DNA of 64,000 nucleotides from Plasmodiophora brassicae (lineage: Eukaryota; Endomyxa: Phytomyxea; Phytomyxea; Plasmodiophorida). The position numbers and the translations under genes were made by a program. Below the pieces are notes generated by a model. It worked only from the letters and a program-made list of their open reading frames with translations, was not told the DNA's origin and did not search any database. The stretch lies in contig CP145428.1 of the NCBI GenBank assembly GCA_036867785.1, forward strand, positions 186,001 to 250,000. The letters are read 5' to 3'. Shown here one piece after another: positions 1 through 11,188 of this stretch (its first letter is position 1; each line of letters begins with the position of its first letter).

Positions 1-1
1 C

Positions 2-3000
2 GAGGACGACGACGATTACTCCGAGTTCGGGACCGTCCCGGCTGCGGGCGTCGATAGCTCTAGCGCTTCCGTCATCGCTCCCGATTGCCTCTCGGAGGTC
101 GCTGTCACTGATACGGTGGCCGCCGGTCACAGTGAACCGCCTGCTGCTGTTGTCGACAGCTCTAGCTCTCCCGCCCTCGCGCATGCCTGCCTCTCCGAGG
201 TCGCTGCCGCTGCTACTGTGGCAGCGTGCCACAACGATCCGTTATCATCGTTCCCCTCGGGCCCCGAGCCGTCGTGCGTCCGGCACCGTGGACCCGTCCG
301 TCGAGGGGCGGGACAACGCCTCTCGCCGCCTCGCCCCTCTGGCGGGCTTCGTGGTCGCCACATTATTAATCTTTTGATGACTGCATCCTTGGTCGCCCTG
401 GCCTGGGTCCTTGGGTGGACTTATCTTCCATTCACGCGGCTCCCTTCCGGCGCCTCTGCGGAGCCCCTGATCTCGAACGCCGCCGACGAGTCCTTCCTTA
501 CGCCCCTGGTCTCACCAGACGGTGACCCGGGGTCATCAACCTCGATTGCGTTCTTCAGCGCTGAGCCGTTTCTGGATGCTATCGTTGACGACGCAGCTTG
601 TTACCTTCTGCATTATACTTGGACCGAACTCGACTCGGACTCAGTCTCCGGGCCTGCGCTTCCTGACGCCTATCGCGAGTTCTCGGACGTGTTCGCCACT
701 GGCAGCCCGGCGTGCCTGCCTCCTCACCGCGCTTCCGATTGCCCCATCGATCTTAAGCCCGGCAAGGAGCCACCATTTTGTCGGTTATATGGTCTTTCCC
801 AACGAGAGCAGGTGGCCCTCAAGCAGTATCTGGAAGCCAATTTAAAGTCGAATTTCATTCGTCCTTCCCGTTCTTCGGCCGGTGCGCCCATTCTGTTTGT
901 ACGCAAGAAAGACGGCTCGCTGCGACTTTGTGTCGATTATCGCGTCCTAAATTCTGCCACGATCAAGAACCGGTATCCACTGCCTCTTATTGACCAACTT
1001 CTTGCCAACCTTAGTCGGGCCACGATCTTCACGAAAATCGACCTGCGCAGCGCGTATAATCAAATTCGTATCCGCGAAGGGGACGAGTGGAAGACGGCGT
1101 TTCGCACCCCGTATGGACTCTTCGAATATTTGGTTATGCCGTTTGGCCTCGCAAACGCACCGGCTTCGTTCCAGTCGTTCATGAATGATATGTTCAAGGA
1201 TTACCTCGACCAGTTCGTTGTCGTATATCTGGACGACATCCTTATTTTTTCTGCGAACGTCGCCGACCATGAACACCATGTGCGCCTCGTCCTGGAACGA
1301 CTTCGGGCTAGCAGTCTTACCGCTAATATGGAGAAGTGTGTTTTCGGCGCCAAGGAGGTCGAGTTTCTCGGCTACCTCGTTTCTCGAGACGGACTGCGCC
1401 TCGACCCTGCCCGTATCGACACTATCCTGTCTTGGCAACCGCCACGAGATATCCATGGTCTCCAAGTATTCTTGGGATTCGCCAATTTTTATCGCAAATT
1501 TATTCCTCACTTCGCGGAAATTGCTCTACCACTCACAAACCTGACGCGTGACGGTGTCGCCTTTATCTGGGATGCTGACGCTCAAGCTGCATTCGGCTCT
1601 CTGAAGGTTGCGTTCACATCGGCACCTGTCTTGGGCCATTTCGATCCTCATCAACCGTGTGATGTCGAGACCGACGCCTCAGACTTTGCCATCGCTATGG
1701 TCCTTTCGCAAAAGGGCGGCGCAGATGGGGAGTTGCACCCGATCGCCTACTTCTCGCGGAAGCTGATTGCTGCCGAGATTAGCTATCCCATTTACGACAA
1801 GGAACTCCTGGCGGTTGTGGAAGCGTTCACTAAGTGGCGGCAGTTCCTCGACTCAGATCAGCACCAAACGGTCGTGCATAGCGACCTTCGTAACCTCGTC
1901 CACTTCATGTCTACCCACAAGTTAAACAGACGTCAGGTTCGCTGGTCTCAACTGCTTAGCGAATTCGATTTCGTGATTCATCATCGTCCGGGGCGACTTC
2001 ATGGGAAGCCGGACGCCCTCACTCGTCGTCCGGAATACCAACCTTCGCCTGGCGACGAAGAAATTCTAGCAATGTCTCAACAGCTGCTTCCACCGCATCG
2101 CTTCTTCCGCCCGGACCCAGCTATTCTCTTTCTCCAGACCGGTACATCAGGCATCTCCCTTGTCGAACGTATTCGTCGCGAACAAGCCGATGACCCCTTC
2201 GTCCAGAAGACGTTATTATCGCTGGACGGGCCTCGTGGACGACGTTTCTGCGTTGCCGATGGTCTCTTATACAACGGAACCGCTCTCGTCGTCGCTGGTG
2301 AGGCCTGCAAGCTGGAAGTTCTGCACAGCCTTCACGACAACGTTACCGCCGGTCATTTTGGGGTTCGCAAGACATTGCAGCTCGTCAAGCGCGAGTTCTG
2401 GTGGCCCAAGATGTCCTCGTTCATCAAGGGTTACGTGGCGACCTGTGACACGTGTCGCCGCGTCAAACCTCCTCGCCATCGACCATCCGGCCTGCTACTT
2501 CCGCTACCAATTCCAACCGCTCTCTGGTCCTCCATCTCAATGGACTTTATCGTCAAGCTCCCCTCCTCCCGTGGCTATGACTCTGTACTGGTCGTGGTCG
2601 ACCGTTATTCGAACATGGCCCACTTTGTGGCGTGTCGAGAATCCATTTCCGCGGATCAGCTTGCCGATCTGTTTCTTCAGAACGTGTTCCGTCTGCATGG
2701 CCTGCCCGACGACATTGTCTCGGATCGCGGACCCCAGTTCGTATCGTTGTTCTGGAAGCACCTCCTATGCCGTCTCGGCGTTGAACGCCATCTGTCATCA
2801 TCCCGCCATCCCGAATCTGATGGCCAGACCGAGCGCGTCAACCAGATATTACAGCAATACCTTCGCTGTTATGTGTGCTACCTGCAAGACGACTGGGAGC
2901 CATTATTGCCGCTGGCCGAATTCTCTTACAATAACGTCGACCATTCGTCCACTGGAATGTCTCCCTTCTTCGCGAACTACGGCTACCACCCTCAGCTACG

Positions 3001-3034
3001 CGACCCTCGTCCTTGCAAACACGGTAGCTCCAAT
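2..3034 (+). pseudogene. Ty3/gypsy pol, 5' part (RT, RNase H, integrase)
   Basis: This frame is open at the window edge, so its start is not visible. The first 60 codons hold an imperfect duplication of a unit containing VDSSS and CLSEVA, followed by a hydrophobic stretch around nt 370-430. The reverse transcriptase has the FVRKKDGSLRLCVDYR block (about nt 895-945) and catalytic YLDD near nt 1225. RNase H shows ETDAS near nt 1670 and a YDKE block near nt 1795. Integrase has an HHCC zinc finger (HFG...CDTC, nt 2350-2460) and the D, D, E catalytic positions (MDF, SDRGPQF, SDGQTE; nt 2540-2840). The frame ends at the CACTA insertion, so the protein is separated from its C-terminus. Known family: retrotransposon polyprotein that copies and integrates the element. 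Confidence 0.93.
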
Positions 3035-3377
3035 CACTGGAAAAATAGGAGTGCCAAATTGGTGCCCCTACCTTCCCCGAGTGCCGAGGAAAGTGCCGAT
3101 TCCAGGAGCCAACAATAGGGAAGTGCCGATGTGGTGCAGGTGCATATCCTGGAGTGCCGAAATAGTGCCAACAGGTCCAACGCGCCAAAAAAGATTGTGA
3201 CGTCAAGCCGCCGGAATGCCCCATTTTTTGCGCCAGTCGTTGACTTCCGATCGTCGTGTTCGATCTGTGGACGATCGTTGTACCTGTGTGTGAGACGCGA
3301 CAACGGCACCAAACTCTAGCTCACCTCGCTTCGACGGCTTCGTCTGGATCTGGCTATCGTCCATCCGGTTGGATACC
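3035..3377 (+). repeat. CACTA left terminus with subterminal AGTGCC repeats
   Basis: A 13-bp terminal inverted repeat (3035-3047) is followed by at least seven AGTGCC/GGTGCC motifs in both orientations within about 140 bp. Subterminal arrays of this kind bind the regulatory DNA-binding protein in plant CACTA elements. The rest up to the transposase ATG at 3378 is a probable leader. Confidence 0.8.
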
Positions 3378-5918
3378 ATGGAGGATGCTAACCCCATCAT
3401 TCGTGCATTTCCACGAGAAGGCTTTCTTGCCGCCGATGCAAGAAACGACCCTATTCTGAACCCGCGCCATGGTGTCGGCATCCCTGACGAAATGGATCGT
3501 CCGATCAGACAAACAATGGCTGTATCCTGGCTTCATGATGGTCCGCCGTTAATCGATTTCGACTTCACGGCCGGCTTATCAGACGACGTTGCTGGGATGT
3601 CTGCCGACCACATCCGGTCGGCGGAATTCCTTCGGAAGTACCGGAATGAGGTCGTCCTATCCGAGTTCCTAAAAGTCGAGATTCCGAAGCGCCTGGTTTC
3701 GTTGCAGGTGGATCCGTCCTCCATACGTGCGCTGGAGTGCTTGGATGAGTTTGCCCGCGGGCAGCATACGCAGGCGTCCCTGTGTCGCTCATTAGAACGA
3801 CTAAGCAAGGATGACGTAAGGCGCCAGGCCGAGTATACGAAATTCGTAAGCACCGTGTCTGACGAACGTTAGCTGTGTCTCTAATTCTGGTAGTTTAAGG
3901 AATACGCTGCCAGCAAGGGCTGTCCTGTGGACGACCTTGAAGAATGTTTAAACGCCGATCCTGTTCTTTCGCTGCAACGTTCTGGGGGCATCACCACTCT
4001 TGCCCAGCTACGCTCCTATCTGTCGGAGTCGGGCGTTTCGATACCGTCCCTCGAGTATCGCGTTTGCTGCAACGGTCACATGTGGCCAGCCTGCGACTCT
4101 CCATCGGACCAGGAGTGCTGCTCGAAGGCATCCGAACGTTTCTTCTACTTTTCCCGCATCCTATTTCTCCAATCGTTGTTTCGGTCGGCACACATGTCTG
4201 GCATCATTCGGTCGGAAATCGACCGACATCGAAATATTCTCTTGGGAGTTCGTTCTTCCGACACCATTCGCGACTGGACAGACGGCCAGTATTTCAAAGA
4301 TACGTATGGTCCTTTCATGCTGGAGGCGCTGCGCTTCAACGAATACCCTCTTGCGGTGACGTCTGGCATTGACGGCGCCGACGTCTTGAGATGGGGATCG
4401 GAATCGGTTACTCCGCTCATTCAGATACTCTTGAGTCTGCCTCCTGAGGTCCGGTGTAACCTCGGCCTTATCCATGCAGTCGGTTTAATACCGCACATCG
4501 CGCGAGGTCATCGTGCAGCGTTTCTTCGCCTCGACACGTTCGAATTAAACCTGATGTTCCAACTCGGGTTCCCTGTGTTCGATGCGACAACTGGGACGGC
4601 AACTGCAAGGGCAGTTCTATCGTGTGCTGTACGTACTCCCTTCTCCATCTGCTCGTGTCATTTCTGCTTACATATATCCAATTTGTGACAGACATTAGAT
4701 TACAAAGAGTTCAGCCTCACAACTCGTTGCTCCCAAGGCGGAAAGCTGGACGCCTGCAACCGGTGTCACGTTCAAGGCTATCATTTCGCGGCGAGCCACG
4801 CTACTGTGTTTCCAGGTCTTTGGCGATGGTCTTCTGAAGACGTCCGAGAGGCTGTAAGCCGCTATAATATTCGCGATTTGCACGGCCGTCTAAGACTTTG
4901 TACTCAGATGAGCAGATCGTTTTTCACGTCGATGACCGAACTGGGAAGAAGTAAGTTCCCGGAAAGTCCAGACGACCGAGATCGCGATCGAACTAGACGG
5001 CAGGAATGCCAGTTTCTCAAGGATGCTCAACCGAAACTGGATTCCGAGATGCGTCTGCGAATGACATCTGGTGATACCGGTGGGCATCGAGTCCCTGGCC
5101 ATGACATTTATTCAGTCGGATTATTGAGCGGGTTCGGCCATGCTTCGCAGTACGTGCATGATCCCATGCATGCATTCTGTATGCGTGTTATCCCGCGTCT
5201 GGTCAAGTGCTTCGATTGGCATGGGAATGGCAAAGAATTGCTTTCTCCAGAGGTTTGATCGCAATTTGTTGTACTTCATCGTCAAACTCATTTGCGGATT
5301 AGATCGATCGTGCGTGGTCGCGTTGTTCCCGACGTTCCCGTGTTGACGATTCCCAACAATCGCCGTTTTCCAGCGACGACTTTGGCTTCGTCTGCTGCAA
5401 GGCAGATTGGTAGTGCGATAGAGTCGTTGGAGTGGCCCACCGGAAACTGTGACCGCCCGAAGAACCCGTACCAGTCTTCGATGAAATCTCACGATTGGCT
5501 GATTTGGGCAAGTGATGTCGGAATCGCCATCTTTGCGGGTTTGATTGGCACGGCCCTGTTCAACAGTTCCGATTCTGCCCTATCCTGGGGAACTGTTTTC
5601 GCTTTCATGCACTCATCGATGATGATTCTGTCGAAGTCCTTCGACCGGTCGTCGTTCGACACTGTGGCGCAAACGTTCCTCGATGCGTGTGCCCGGCTGG
5701 AAACTGTAATTCCTGGCAAGCTGTTGACGATATCGGTACGTGCCCCGATTATCAATGTCGTATCTGTACATTCATCGCCGCACTGTTGCCGTTCAGATGC
5801 ATTCGATGATCCACCTTCCGGAAGTCATTCGCCAATGGGGCCCTCTTTCTGGCTTCGTATGGACCTATCCAATGGAACGGTGGATCAAGAGGATGAAGTC
5901 GATCCTGACAGCCACGCA
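3378..5918 (+). pseudogene. CACTA transposase (Tnp2/Transposase_21), N-terminal and central exons
   Basis: The likely start is the ATG at 3378. A GTAAGC...AAG intron (3846-3899) joins exon 1 to an exon with the Transposase_21 core: CCNGHMWPAC, YFSRILFLQSLFRS, DTIRDWTDGQYF, YPLAVTSGIDGADVL and LGLIHAVGLIP. After a second intron (about 4627-4690) come the CNRCHVQGYHF knuckle and the DPMHAFCMRVIPRLVKC block. Two later exons carry KSHDWLIW, CARLETVIPGK (5480-5730) and MHSMIHLPEV, GPLSGFVWTYPMERW (5797-5890), which match the conserved Tnp2 tail. The last exon is cut at about 5919-5923 by a Ty3 element, so no intact transposase can be made here. Family role: DDE-type cut-and-paste transposase. Confidence 0.88.
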
Positions 5919-5923
5919 AGGCT

Positions 5924-6099
5924 TGTGACGTCCCAACGGTGATGGTATATCAGCCGTGTAGTATATTCGTCTGTCTCCCCGACCTGCAGCTCCCACGGAC
6001 GCCGTGCGGACTCCGTGCGCACTCCGTGCATGTCCGTCATTCTTAGGGCGGCCTAGCCGGATCACAGCTATTCTTGTCTTATAGCTTGGAGCCGGCACA
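5924..6099 (-). repeat. 3' LTR of the inner Ty3 element
   Basis: This 176-bp LTR is the downstream copy with respect to the minus-strand element. It runs TGTGACGTCCC to GGAGCCGGCACA on the plus strand and matches 11013-11188 over its whole length. It sits in the last visible exon of the CACTA transposase gene. Confidence 0.95.
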
Positions 6100-6111
6100 T
6101 TCCCCTCCTTC
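6100..6111 (-). other. Polypurine tract of the inner Ty3 element
   Basis: On the minus strand the sequence GAAGGAGGGGA lies directly 5' of the 3' LTR. This is the standard location and composition of the plus-strand primer of LTR retrotransposons. Confidence 0.8.
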
Positions 6112-6297
6112 AAAGAAATGCTCCTCCTTGCAGGTGTCTTCAGTGGTGGTGTATCCTAATCATGTCTTCTCCTTAATATAGTCTAATTAACATAATTAAG
6201 TCTCAATCTTCGTAGAACACAGTTTTGGCTTCTGTCGTCACATGGCCGTCGGCATTAAAATAACCCAGCGCGCATCCGGGAAAAAAGCATGACTAGC

Positions 6298-9200
6298 CTA
6301 CTGGACTCCTTCCGCCTTAAGTAACTCCTTAACCTCATCAGCAAGGTGATGTTTCTCCTTCCTCATCCTGGCGGCATGTGCCTTCACCAGCTTCGGTACA
6401 TCCATCGCCAACCTGCAGATTGGCTCCCATGAATCCTCCGCTTCAGAGAAACCCTTCCATCCGATCAACAATTCCAATTCCCCTGTCTCCGGACTGTGCC
6501 TGCAGTCCTTGAAGACTTCAATGGCGAAACGCTCATTGTCATAATCCATCTGTCGCTTCAGTTCCTCAGTGGCATTCACTTTGCCATGTTCATAGAGGCG
6601 AACGCGGTCCCCGTGAACGGTTCGAGTGTCCGTCTCATTGAACATATTCCTCACCTCGTAGGTGTAGTTCTCGTGGCTATCAGTTATTTGATATAGGCCC
6701 CGCCACTTCATAAAGAGCTTCTTGCCCGGAACCTTACCCGGTTCAGGCAATCCGATGAGTACATAGTCACCGATCTGAAAGTTCGGTGCAGTTGCTCGTC
6801 GGTACGCGTCGCTCCTCTTCCTGTGTACGGCTCGGATTTTCTTCGATTGCTGCACTGCTCCCTTGTGCATTTCATTCAGCGACGTCTGCAATTGCATGAC
6901 TAGCTCCTGAATATGCTCCTTTGAGAGTGTAGCTTCCCCATACTTCTCATCCCCTGGCCTCTTGAACACTTGCTTCAGCGGGTTGTCTGGTTGACGTCCC
7001 ATCATCACTGTCACTGGCGCATTCCCGTTGGTACGCGCCTGCGACCTGTGATTGATCGTGTGTTCAATGTTGTGGTTCAACCATGGCCAATCGTATTTGT
7101 CCCACTGCAATTCAGACAGAAGTGCTCTGACTAGTTGCAAGTAGTTCCTGTTGATCACCTCAATTGATCCATTACTGTAATGCCCATAGGCAACAGTCGG
7201 GTGATGAGCAAATCCACATCGACGCGCCAGTTCCTTCACAACGTTTGCCAGAAAGCAAGACGCCATGTCTGACACCATCAACTCAAACGTTCCGAAGATA
7301 GCCCTCCATTCGAGCAGTGCCTCTACAGTGGTTTCCGCATTGGGTGTATGGTCAGGAGTAATCTTGACCATGCCAGACAGATCATCCCTGATTATCAGGT
7401 TCCATTGCAGATCATGTCTTCCGCCCTTCTGAGCCGCCATCATGTATAGCCAATCCAAGTGAATCACCTGATTCGGCCTAACACCATGAACAGCTGTTCC
7501 CAATGGCCTGGGAATCCTAACCCCGCCCCTTGTCGGTAGACAGTTCAAACACGCGTTGCAGAACGTCCTCATGTCCTCATCGCAGTGTGCCCAATGGCAG
7601 AACTCCCCCAACTTCCTCAACGAGGCCTTCAGTCCTAGATGCCCACTGTTTCCGCCCGCATGAGCAATAGCGCATAGCTGCAGCTTCAGCTCGTTGCATT
7701 CGTCTGGTATGATCACCTGTCCCTTCCCTGTGACGAAGAGATCATCACCATTCTTCGGTCGTTTCGTTCCTCTGAGCCATTTCCTCTGAGCCTTACGGAT
7801 TTCGTCCACGGTCGGCCATTGGAATTCCTTCCTTTGTAACGGCCGTACCCGATATCCGTCCTCAATTTGAAGCGTTATCCTCCTGATCGTGCGTACCTCT
7901 AGGTGCTGGTCATCAGGCCCACCGTCCGGTGCACCCCACCGCGTCATAAGATCCGACCACACATTGTCCTCCCCCGCAATGTGTTCAATGACGTAGTTGA
8001 CCCTCTGTATGTCCAGTGCCCATCGTTGCAGTTTCTGCGCCGTTGGCTTTGACACGTCCGTTGGTGAGAATATCCTCACGAGATTCCTATGATCGGTAAA
8101 CAAACGAAACTGCTCGTTGGTTGTAACGAGATAGTCCAGTTTGTCAATCCCATCCTTGATCGCGAACCCTTCCTTCTCCACCGTGGACCAGTTCCGCTCT
8201 GGGCCCGCGAACTTGTGTCCGACGAAACCCAGCGGTTCATGTCGCTGCCCATGCACTGGTTTACCCAAGTCCTCAGGCGGAATCTGTGTGACTACCGCCG
8301 CGCTGTTAACCTCATTTGCATCTGAGAATAGGCATTGGATCCGGTCCTTTCGCGGGTACGCTAGTTGGACCGTGTCCGCCACTGCCATCTTCAGTTTCTC
8401 GAATGCCAGCGCATGTTCGGGTGACCATCCATATTTGCACAATCGCACCCTCCTGGCAATGGCTTTCGTCCTGCCAGGTTGGTCCTTCATTGCATCCTCG
8501 TATATCCTCTGTAACAGGTGTACCTTCCTGTTGTACTCAGGGATGGACCTACTCATCCACTGAGTTGCCATAAGGAATTGTTGCAAGTCCCTTGCCGTCC
8601 TCGGCTGTGGTATCGCCATTAAAGCCTCAATCCTAGCAGGATCGTGCCTTACCCCTTCTGGCGTGAATATCCTTCCACAGAACCGAACCTCTGTTGTGAA
8701 GAGCTCACACTTCTCCACGTTGAACTTGATGCTGTGCCGTTCGGCTAGCATCAGAGTCCGTTCCAACGTTCGGAACCAATCATCCTCCCTTTGGGCATGC
8801 CCCATTAGATCATCGATCCATATGATTAGTTTGTGGAACATAAGTTCCCCGAACACCTCAAACATCCTCCCTTGATACTGAGGGGCGGAGTTCATTCCCC
8901 CCTGCATCGACCTCGTTGGCTTATACACCCCCTTATCTGTCATGAAGGAGAAGATCTCCTGACACGCTTCATCCAGCGGCATCATCCAGAAGCCTTTGAA
9001 CGCGTCTAGCTTAAACCAGAACCTCGAGCCTGCCAGGTTCCTCAGTATCGCCTCCTGATGTGGCATAGGCCACGCCACGGCGACACATTTGGCATTAACA
9101 GCTCTGAGATCAACACAGAACCGCTTTCCGCCCCCTGGCTTCGTCACCACCACCACCGGTGAAGCCCACTTCGCGTTGTAGTTTTCAACGACTAGGCCAT

Positions 9201-10965
9201 ACTTCTTCAATTGGGCGACGAATTCCTCCATGAAAGCACTGTCCTCCATACTGTACTTTCTGGCTCGGCACCTGTAAGGTTCCGCATCCGGTTTCAGCTC
9301 CGTGACAAATGGTGTAACCCTGGCTGGACCATCAGGTCCAATGCTCATACGCCAAACGTCCCTATATCTTCTGACGAGTTTCCGAAGCGATTTCCCCATC
9401 GCTTGCGGTAGGCCATTCCTCAATGCGCGCTCGACCATCCCGTCCATCTCCCTTTCCAGGGAGTCTGTGGAATCGGTTCCGATCCTCACATCCTCTGTTT
9501 CCTCTTCCTCCCCTTCCCAGAGAGGTGGCATCTCGTTTGCCATATTGTGCACTTCATCCATGACGTCATTCCCCTTCTTCGGCGTGCTCTTAATGAGTAC
9601 GTCCAGGGCCTTCTTTGGGTGGATACCCAAGTCGTCCAACAGCCTCTCCCCTAGGATTATTTCCTTTTCAGGAATGTCCCATACAAGGCATCGGCGCCGG
9701 CGAGTGATCAGTTCGCCTGCCGTCGTCGTCAGTCCCAGATCCAGTATCATCACATGGTAGGCTGTGTGCTTCGTTTCTCTGTCTACCAGACAGAACGTTT
9801 CCGGCTTCTGGAGGTTCTCCATTGTTAACAATGGGTCCCGCTCCATTAGCTCGCGCGCTATGGTCAATGGCATCAGAACGTCAACCGATGTCGCTCCACT
9901 GTCCAGAACCCCAACGTAGTCTTCCTCATGTCCGTTTACACGAACGACTACTTGGTCCCCTGTCCTCTGCGCCCCCTCCGACACTCTTCCTACCACTGGA
10001 AGCCATGGGTACTCTGACAAGTCGTCATCTTTATCAGATTTGGCCTTACGGGGTCCATCCCTTCCCGTTGGCCCCTTGCGGCGATCCTTCAGCAGGTCTG
10101 CGACCTGCTTCTTGGTAGGCTTCTTCGGGCAACGAAACGCTGGATGTCCAACCTCGTCACAGTTGAAACATCGCAGGTCCTTCCGGTGTCGTTTCGTGTC
10201 CCGGCCTCCATCGCCTCCTTCATCCGTCTGCGCCCCTCGCTTCTTCGGGGTGGGTTTGACCTTTCCCTTCCCCTTGCCATCCTCACGTCCCGGCTCCATG
10301 TACAACATCGTCTCCTCATACGATGCAGCCCGTTCCTTCAGCACCCGATAGAATTCCAAAGGGTCCTTCTGGAGATCGGTCTGGCGCTTCATGACGAGGG
10401 TCCGCATGAGCGCTTGTAAACCGGATGGGCGCACAGCACCCAGTAGGTACTTGACCAGGTTCTTCCGTCCCTCGCGGGACGTGAAGAGGTCCTGCCACCC
10501 GTTGCGCGCGACCAATTCCTCGTACTGCTGCACGAGGTTCACGACCCTTGCCGCTGGTGTGGTGATGGTCAGCTTCATCGCCAGCTTCCGCATCTCCCGG
10601 TCGATGTTCGCGTCCGTCGAGCGATCCTGCTCCAGATGCCTCTTCATCCAGTCCATCAGGTCGCTCTCCGTCACCCCCTCGGCGTCCGTGCCGAGTTCCC
10701 ACTTGCAGATCGCCCTGAGCAGACCGGGGTCGATCATACTCCTCACTGACCGTGGGATCTGGCCCTTGGCATTCGGATCGTCCCGGAAGTGATTCCGATA
10801 CGTCTTCAGCTCGGCCATGAACGTCGTGACGGCCTTGCGGTCCATGCTCTTCAAGGTCGGCGCCTTGTTCATCTGCAGGACGATCGTTGAGCCTTGCACG
10901 CTCTGTCCTTGTTGTCGATCATCGACGTCATCTTCCAGCAGCATCTCCTGCGCGGTGGCCACCAT
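6298..10965 (-). CDS. Gag-Pol polyprotein of the inner Ty3/gypsy element
   Basis: The first good ATG after the LTR is at 10965, giving about 1555 residues; the frame stays open upstream through the whole 5' LTR. In order: a gag-like helical region; a CCHC zinc knuckle (CFNCDEVGHPAFRC, about residues 266-279); an aspartic protease with DSGAT (about residue 355); a reverse transcriptase with catalytic IWIDDL; RNase H (LFTDHRNL block); an integrase with an HHCC finger (HLGLKA...CNACLNC), catalytic D/D/E (HLDW, VSDMASCF, SIEVINRNY) and a GPY/F-like KWRGLYQI; and a C-terminal chromodomain (LLIGWKGFSEAEDSWEP). All catalytic residues appear present, with no stop or frameshift, so it may be active. 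Gag and Pol are in one frame. Confidence 0.95.
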   Translation of the reverse strand: MVATAQEMLLEDDVDDRQQGQSVQGSTIVLQMNKAPTLKSMDRKAVTTFMAELKTYRNHFRDDPNAKGQIPRSVRSMIDPGLLRAICKWELGTDAEGVTESDLMDWMKRHLEQDRSTDANIDREMRKLAMKLTITTPAARVVNLVQQYEELVARNGWQDLFTSREGRKNLVKYLLGAVRPSGLQALMRTLVMKRQTDLQKDPLEFYRVLKERAASYEETMLYMEPGREDGKGKGKVKPTPKKRGAQTDEGGDGGRDTKRHRKDLRCFNCDEVGHPAFRCPKKPTKKQVADLLKDRRKGPTGRDGPRKAKSDKDDDLSEYPWLPVVGRVSEGAQRTGDQVVVRVNGHEEDYVGVLDSGATSVDVLMPLTIARELMERDPLLTMENLQKPETFCLVDRETKHTAYHVMILDLGLTTTAGELITRRRRCLVWDIPEKEIILGERLLDDLGIHPKKALDVLIKSTPKKGNDVMDEVHNMANEMPPLWEGEEEETEDVRIGTDSTDSLEREMDGMVERALRNGLPQAMGKSLRKLVRRYRDVWRMSIGPDGPARVTPFVTELKPDAEPYRCRARKYSMEDSAFMEEFVAQLKKYGLVVENYNAKWASPVVVVTKPGGGKRFCVDLRAVNAKCVAVAWPMPHQEAILRNLAGSRFWFKLDAFKGFWMMPLDEACQEIFSFMTDKGVYKPTRSMQGGMNSAPQYQGRMFEVFGELMFHKLIIWIDDLMGHAQREDDWFRTLERTLMLAERHSIKFNVEKCELFTTEVRFCGRIFTPEGVRHDPARIEALMAIPQPRTARDLQQFLMATQWMSRSIPEYNRKVHLLQRIYEDAMKDQPGRTKAIARRVRLCKYGWSPEHALAFEKLKMAVADTVQLAYPRKDRIQCLFSDANEVNSAAVVTQIPPEDLGKPVHGQRHEPLGFVGHKFAGPERNWSTVEKEGFAIKDGIDKLDYLVTTNEQFRLFTDHRNLVRIFSPTDVSKPTAQKLQRWALDIQRVNYVIEHIAGEDNVWSDLMTRWGAPDGGPDDQHLEVRTIRRITLQIEDGYRVRPLQRKEFQWPTVDEIRKAQRKWLRGTKRPKNGDDLFVTGKGQVIIPDECNELKLQLCAIAHAGGNSGHLGLKASLRKLGEFCHWAHCDEDMRTFCNACLNCLPTRGGVRIPRPLGTAVHGVRPNQVIHLDWLYMMAAQKGGRHDLQWNLIIRDDLSGMVKITPDHTPNAETTVEALLEWRAIFGTFELMVSDMASCFLANVVKELARRCGFAHHPTVAYGHYSNGSIEVINRNYLQLVRALLSELQWDKYDWPWLNHNIEHTINHRSQARTNGNAPVTVMMGRQPDNPLKQVFKRPGDEKYGEATLSKEHIQELVMQLQTSLNEMHKGAVQQSKKIRAVHRKRSDAYRRATAPNFQIGDYVLIGLPEPGKVPGKKLFMKWRGLYQITDSHENYTYEVRNMFNETDTRTVHGDRVRLYEHGKVNATEELKRQMDYDNERFAIEVFKDCRHSPETGELELLIGWKGFSEAEDSWEPICRLAMDVPKLVKAHAARMRKEKHHLADEVKELLKAEGVQ

Positions 10966-11012
10966 CGCGTCCTTCTTTGAAACCTTCCCCGAAAGGATGT
11001 TCAAGAGATCTC

Positions 11013-11188
11013 TGTGACGTCCCAACGGTGATGGTATATCAGCCGTGTAGTATATTCGTCTGTCTCCCCGACCTGCAGCTCCCACGGACGCCGTGCGGAC
11101 TCCGTGCGCACTCCGTGCATGTCCGTCATTCTTAGGGCGGCCTAGCCGGATCACAGCTATTCTTGTCTTATAGCTTGGAGCCGGCACA
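11013..11188 (-). repeat. 5' LTR of the inner Ty3 element
   Basis: This is the second 176-bp LTR copy, TGTGACGTCCC to GCCGGCACA on the plus strand. In element orientation it is the promoter-bearing 5' LTR. The sequence just inside it (about 11000-11012) should hold the primer-binding site; no tRNA complement was recognised, and GAGATCTC there is self-complementary. Confidence 0.95.

Larger units (their letters stand above)
5924..11188 (-). mobile_element. Complete young Ty3/gypsy chromovirus inside the CACTA transposase gene
   Basis: Two 176-bp direct repeats bound the element and show no difference on base-by-base reading. Each begins TG and ends CA. A GGCT (or AGGCT, if the terminal A is counted) duplication flanks it at 5920-5923 and 11189-11192. 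A single long gag-pol frame is intact on the minus strand. A purine tract (GAAGGAGGGGA, minus strand) abuts the 3' LTR. Near-identical LTRs and an open frame indicate a very recent insertion, the youngest event in the nest. Confidence 0.95.

Noticed and set aside
947-1510. Minus-strand ORF inside the reverse transcriptase
   Set aside because: Antisense to clearly conserved RT and has no recognisable domain.
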